Below, in pieces: positions 60,823 through 64,000 of a stretch of DNA of 64,000 bases. This DNA is from Mycolicibacterium madagascariense. Lineage in GTDB: Bacteria; Actinomycetota; Actinomycetes; Mycobacteriales; Mycobacteriaceae. The stretch spans positions 496,001 through 560,000 of the forward strand of contig NZ_AP022610.1 in NCBI RefSeq assembly GCF_010729665.1, in the 5' to 3' direction. How positions within the stretch are numbered: the first letter of the stretch is position 1; the number at the start of each line of letters is the position of its first letter. The position numbers and the translations under genes were made by a program. The notes below the pieces were generated by a model that made no database searches, was not told where the DNA came from, and saw only the letters and a list, made by a program, of their open reading frames with translations.

Positions 60823-62055
60823 GTGACCTCTGCTGAGGCGGTGACCGCCGCCTGGCGCGCCGAATCGGCGCGCCTGGTGGCGGCACTGGTCCGAATGACC
60901 AGCGACATCGGACTCGCCGAAGATGCCGTGCAGGATGCGCTGGTGTCCGCTCTGGAGGAATGGCCGCAACGCGGGATTCCTGCGAACCCGGCCGCCTGGC
61001 TGATGACGGCGGCCAAGCGGCGCGCCATCGACCAACTGCGTCGTGCCGAGACGTTGCGTCGTAAGACCGAGGTCATGGGGCGCGTGCTCGAGGAGGTCGA
61101 GATGCCTGATTTCGAGGCGCAGATCGACTTCATCGACGACGACGTACTGCGACTCATGTTTCTCACCTGTCATCCGGCGCTGTCGCCGGTCGCGCGTGCG
61201 GCGTTGACCCTTCGGCTGGTGTCGGGGCTCAGCACGGCCGAAATCGCCCGGGCCTTCGTGGTGTCGGAATCCACGATGGGCCAACGGATCAGCCGGGCCA
61301 AGAAGACCCTCGCCAGTGTCGACATGGAGCTGCCGACCGGCGCCGCACGTCTCGAGCGGGTCGATGACGTGCTTGCTGCGATCTATTTGACCTTCAACGA
61401 GGGCTACGTGGCGACCTCGGGTGATCAATGGACGCGACCCGACCTGTGCTTCGAGGCGGTTCGGTTGGCTCGTATGGTGGCGGTCATCGTGCCGGATATT
61501 CCGGATGTGCTTGGGCTGCAGGCACTTCTGGAGATTCAGGCCTGCCGGATACCTGCGCGCATCAACCGGTACGGTGCACCCGTGCTATTGGGCGATCAGA
61601 ACCGGGCGCGCTGGGATCAGGTGTTGCGGCGACGCGGAATTCAGGCGCTCGCCAGGGCCGAGGCGTCGGCCCAGGCGGGTACGCCCGTCGGCACGTACTT
61701 TCTGCAGGCCGCCATCGCGGCCTGTCATGCGCGTGCGGCCCGAGCGGAGGACACCGACTGGCGGCGGATCGCCGACCTCTATGACGTGCTCGCACGGGCA
61801 GCCCCTGGCCCGGTGGTCGAGGTCAACCGCGCGGTGGCTTACGGACGTACCCATGGCCCCGAGGCGGGATTGGCCGTTCTCGACGCCCTCGGCGGCGATC
61901 CCCTGCCGGGATCGCCGCTGCCGCATGCGGTACGCGGAGATCTGCTGGCGCGCATGGGCCGAGATGCGGAGGCGCGTGCTGAGTTCGCGCGGGCCGCTGA
62001 GCTCACCAGGAACGCCGCCGAGCGCTCGTTGCTGCTTCGTCGTGCCGGGTCGTGA
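60823..62055 (+). CDS. ECF42-type RNA polymerase sigma factor with C-terminal extension
   Basis: The product is 410 residues from GTG 60823. Sigma region 2 lies in MTSDIGLAEDAVQDALVSALEEWP and WLMTAAKRRAIDQLRR, and region 4 in LRLVSGLSTAEIARAFVVSESTMGQRISRAKKTL. A helical extension of about 220 residues (TPR-like, containing EVNRAVAYGRTHGPEAGLAVLDAL) replaces an anti-sigma factor, as is typical for ECF42. The extension is required for activity in studied members. It is co-transcribed with the DGPF protein. Confidence 0.9.
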   Translation: MTSAEAVTAAWRAESARLVAALVRMTSDIGLAEDAVQDALVSALEEWPQRGIPANPAAWLMTAAKRRAIDQLRRAETLRRKTEVMGRVLEEVEMPDFEAQIDFIDDDVLRLMFLTCHPALSPVARAALTLRLVSGLSTAEIARAFVVSESTMGQRISRAKKTLASVDMELPTGAARLERVDDVLAAIYLTFNEGYVATSGDQWTRPDLCFEAVRLARMVAVIVPDIPDVLGLQALLEIQACRIPARINRYGAPVLLGDQNRARWDQVLRRRGIQALARAEASAQAGTPVGTYFLQAAIAACHARAARAEDTDWRRIADLYDVLARAAPGPVVEVNRAVAYGRTHGPEAGLAVLDALGGDPLPGSPLPHAVRGDLLARMGRDAEARAEFARAAELTRNAAERSLLLRRAGS

Positions 62056-62146
62056 CTCTGGGTGATCAACCGGCATCGCACGTCCATTCCGTCCCCCAGC
62101 CGCACGTGTCGAAGTCCACCCCTGACCATGTGATGCAGTCGACAGT

Positions 62147-63790
62147 TCAGACCGCACCTCGGCGTCGGCGGGTGACCGCGGTGGCGATCGTCCCCGCGGC
62201 TCCGGCCACCAGCGCGGCCAACCACGCCAGGTGTGCGGCGATCATGACGCCGCGGTGCGGGGCGCCGCGATGGTCTCCGCCGACGCGGTAGACGACGAGG
62301 TCGTCCTCGGCCAGCGCCACGGGCAGTCCGAGCCGGGGCGCGTCGCGGCCCTCCACGACGACCCAGCCGACGCCGGCGGCGGCCAGTTCGTCGACCCCGG
62401 CCCCCGACCCGACGAGTCGTTCGACGTCGCGGGCGCGCCGCCCCTCCCCGGGTACGACCTGCCCGCCGATCACGAGGTCGCCGGTGGTCAGCACGTCGGC
62501 GGCCACCCAGCGCGGCAGGGGGTCCAGCACCGGCGCCGGCCCGGCCCACGAGAAGTGCCGCATGCTGGCACCCGGCAGCACCGCGACGGGCCGCGGATCC
62601 GCATCGATGAGCGCAGCCGCCGCGGTCCAGCCGGCCGGATAGGACACCGACGTCACCCTGCAGCCGACACCCCAGGCCAGGTCGGGCAGCACGGCCAGCA
62701 GGGCCAGGCTGCACACCGCCGCCGTCGCGATCCCGGGCACCCGCCGCCGCAGCACGACCACGATGGACGCACCGGCGACGGCGTAGCCGGGCAGCGCCAG
62801 TGCGACCCACTTCTGGCCGTCGCGCAGGACGCCGAGGCCGGGGACCGCGCGGGTGAGCGCCTCCACGGCGGCCAGGCCTGGTCCCGTCGCCATCAGCGCG
62901 GGCGCGATCACCGCGACGGCGGCCAGCACCAGCAGTGGTCGTGCCGCCGGCCAACGCAGCGCCGCGGGCAGGCCGAGCGCGACGATCCCCAGCAGCACCA
63001 CCGTCGCGACGACGGCGAAGGCCGTCGTCCTGGACGCGGGAACCGCCTGCCCGTTCCAGATTCCTCCGAGACCGGCCAGGCTGAGCAGCGTGCCGAGGCC
63101 GGGTTCGGCACGCGCCGCGAACTGCGGCACCCCGGCCACCTCGGACATCCGCAGCGATCCCGCCAATAGGGGCGCCACCAGCCACGGCAGCGCACCGAGC
63201 ACCGCCGCACCGAGTGACCACGCCGCGCAGCGCCAGCGCGACCACCCCGAACCCGGCCCGGCGCAGGTCACCACCGCGACCACCGCCGCGAGCATCAGCC
63301 CGGTCGGCGTCAGGCCCGCGGCCGCGATCCAGAACAGCAGCGCCCACGGGTGGCCCCGGCCGTCGCGCAGCCGCAGCACCGCGACCGCCACCCACGGCAG
63401 CGCGCCGTACCCCACCAGCAGACTCCAGTGCCCCTGCAGAAGTCGTTCGGCGACATAGGGATTCCACCCGGCCACCGTGGCGGCGACGAACTGGCCGGGT
63501 ACGCCGGCGGCGGGCACCACGACGTCGACCAGGCGCGCGGCGCCCCAGGCCGCGGCCCACAGACCGGCGATGAGCAGCAGCTTCACCACCACGCCGCCGT
63601 CGACGACGTGCGAGGCCACCGCCACCGCGAAGTCCTGCGGCAGCGCCCTTGGCGCCGCCTCCGTCAGCCCGAGCGCGGCGTCGGTCAGGTAGGACCGCGG
63701 CGTCGACACCGCGTCGCGCAGCAGGAGGTATCCCGGCCGCAGCAGCGGCCCGGTGACCAGCAGGGTCAGTGCCAGTGCGTAGGCGGGCAC
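62147..63790 (-). CDS. Large integral membrane protein (Rv0226c-like)
   Basis: At least 547 residues from GTG 63790, with about ten to twelve helices, then an extracytoplasmic region (VSYPAGWTAAAALIDADPRPVAVLPG) and a last C-terminal helix (AAHLAWLAALVAGAAGTIA). Coding-like sequence continues upstream of 63790 (LLRPISSADRRALVRRAV), so the true start may be CTG 63853, which overlaps the stop of the upstream gene and gives 568 residues (Rv0226c is 576). The topology resembles GT-C-like or polymer-handling proteins, but no catalytic motif is certain. Confidence 0.8.
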   Translation of the reverse strand: MPAYALALTLLVTGPLLRPGYLLLRDAVSTPRSYLTDAALGLTEAAPRALPQDFAVAVASHVVDGGVVVKLLLIAGLWAAAWGAARLVDVVVPAAGVPGQFVAATVAGWNPYVAERLLQGHWSLLVGYGALPWVAVAVLRLRDGRGHPWALLFWIAAAGLTPTGLMLAAVVAVVTCAGPGSGWSRWRCAAWSLGAAVLGALPWLVAPLLAGSLRMSEVAGVPQFAARAEPGLGTLLSLAGLGGIWNGQAVPASRTTAFAVVATVVLLGIVALGLPAALRWPAARPLLVLAAVAVIAPALMATGPGLAAVEALTRAVPGLGVLRDGQKWVALALPGYAVAGASIVVVLRRRVPGIATAAVCSLALLAVLPDLAWGVGCRVTSVSYPAGWTAAAALIDADPRPVAVLPGASMRHFSWAGPAPVLDPLPRWVAADVLTTGDLVIGGQVVPGEGRRARDVERLVGSGAGVDELAAAGVGWVVVEGRDAPRLGLPVALAEDDLVVYRVGGDHRGAPHRGVMIAAHLAWLAALVAGAAGTIATAVTRRRRGAV

Positions 63791-63849
63791 GACCGCCCGC
63801 CGGACCAGCGCGCGGCGATCGGCGGAGCTGATCGGGCGGAGCAGAGAGG

Positions 63850-64000
63850 TCAGGCCGGTCTGTCCGGAGGCAGGTCCGACGGCCGCTGCGTCGGGATCTT
63901 CTCGGTTGCGGCCTCGGCGGCGGGCATCGGCCCGGTGTCGGTCGGACGCCTGCCGAAGAAGCCGTGGCCGGTGGTGTCGTCGAGACCCGGATCGATCAGT
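63850..64000 (-). CDS. C-terminus of an Rv0227c-like membrane protein (partial)
   Basis: Only the last 49 residues are visible (LIDPGLDDTTGHGFFGRRPTDTG and a Pro-rich end DLPPDRPA) before TGA at 63850-63852. Gene order (Rv0226c homologue next downstream) suggests Rv0227c, a DUF3068 membrane protein; the visible part alone cannot prove it. Confidence 0.5.
   Translation of the reverse strand, partial: LIDPGLDDTTGHGFFGRRPTDTGPMPAAEAATEKIPTQRPSDLPPDRPA

Overview
The window is high-G+C, gene-dense actinobacterial DNA. Gene content and order point to a rapidly growing Mycobacterium (Mycolicibacterium). From left to right the backbone follows the order I know from M. tuberculosis Rv0198c-Rv0217c, Rv0220-Rv0221 and Rv0223c-Rv0227c: zmp1, omamA/omamB, mmpL11, the Rv0203 haem-binding protein, the Rv0204c and Rv0205 membrane proteins, mmpL3, a NYN protein, trmB, Rv0209/Rv0210, pckA, fadD4, fadE3, Rv0216, lipW, lipC, a WS/DGAT, an aldehyde dehydrogenase, a methyltransferase, a glycosyltransferase and the Rv0226c/Rv0227c membrane proteins. 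No rRNA, tRNA, insertion sequence or CRISPR array was seen.

Positions 1-20300 are mostly cell-envelope export: the Mce-associated proteins, MmpL11 with a secreted haem-binding protein, a PrrAB-like two-component system, an M23 lipoprotein and the essential trehalose monomycolate flippase MmpL3. Positions 20400-29050 are central carbon and fatty-acid metabolism. Positions 29060-36135 form an accessory 2-aminoethylphosphonate-type locus: an HD (PhnZ-like) oxygenase and a GntR/UTRA regulator diverge from an FAD oxidoreductase, a phosphonatase-like HAD enzyme and a four-gene ABC importer. A palindrome between the two arms matches the published PhnF operator of M. smegmatis.

Positions 36136-53353 mix envelope and lipid genes: a septum-formation-family protein, an AnsP-like permease, lipC and WS/DGAT, a DUF4185 (GH183-type) secreted protein, an Rv1426c-Rv1428c-like lipO/fadD12/acyltransferase operon behind a KstR-like box, a two-subunit acyl-CoA dehydrogenase, and a FadE5 paralogue divergent from a TetR gene.

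Positions 55750-57660 are a lower-G+C island between the Rv0224c and Rv0225 homologues. It encodes an AvcD-type anti-phage dCTP/dCMP deaminase followed by a start/stop-coupled 57-residue protein that I do not recognise. Beside it lies the frameshifted 3' remnant of another gene. This is the strongest candidate here for an incompletely described system. Further right is an ECF42-type sigma factor with its DGPF/YCII partner and a matching candidate promoter.

Recurrent traits are ATGA/GTGA start/stop coupling inside operons, CTAG/TTAG stop-stop overlaps between convergent genes, and several leaderless starts with a TANNNT -10 box 6-7 nt before the initiation codon.
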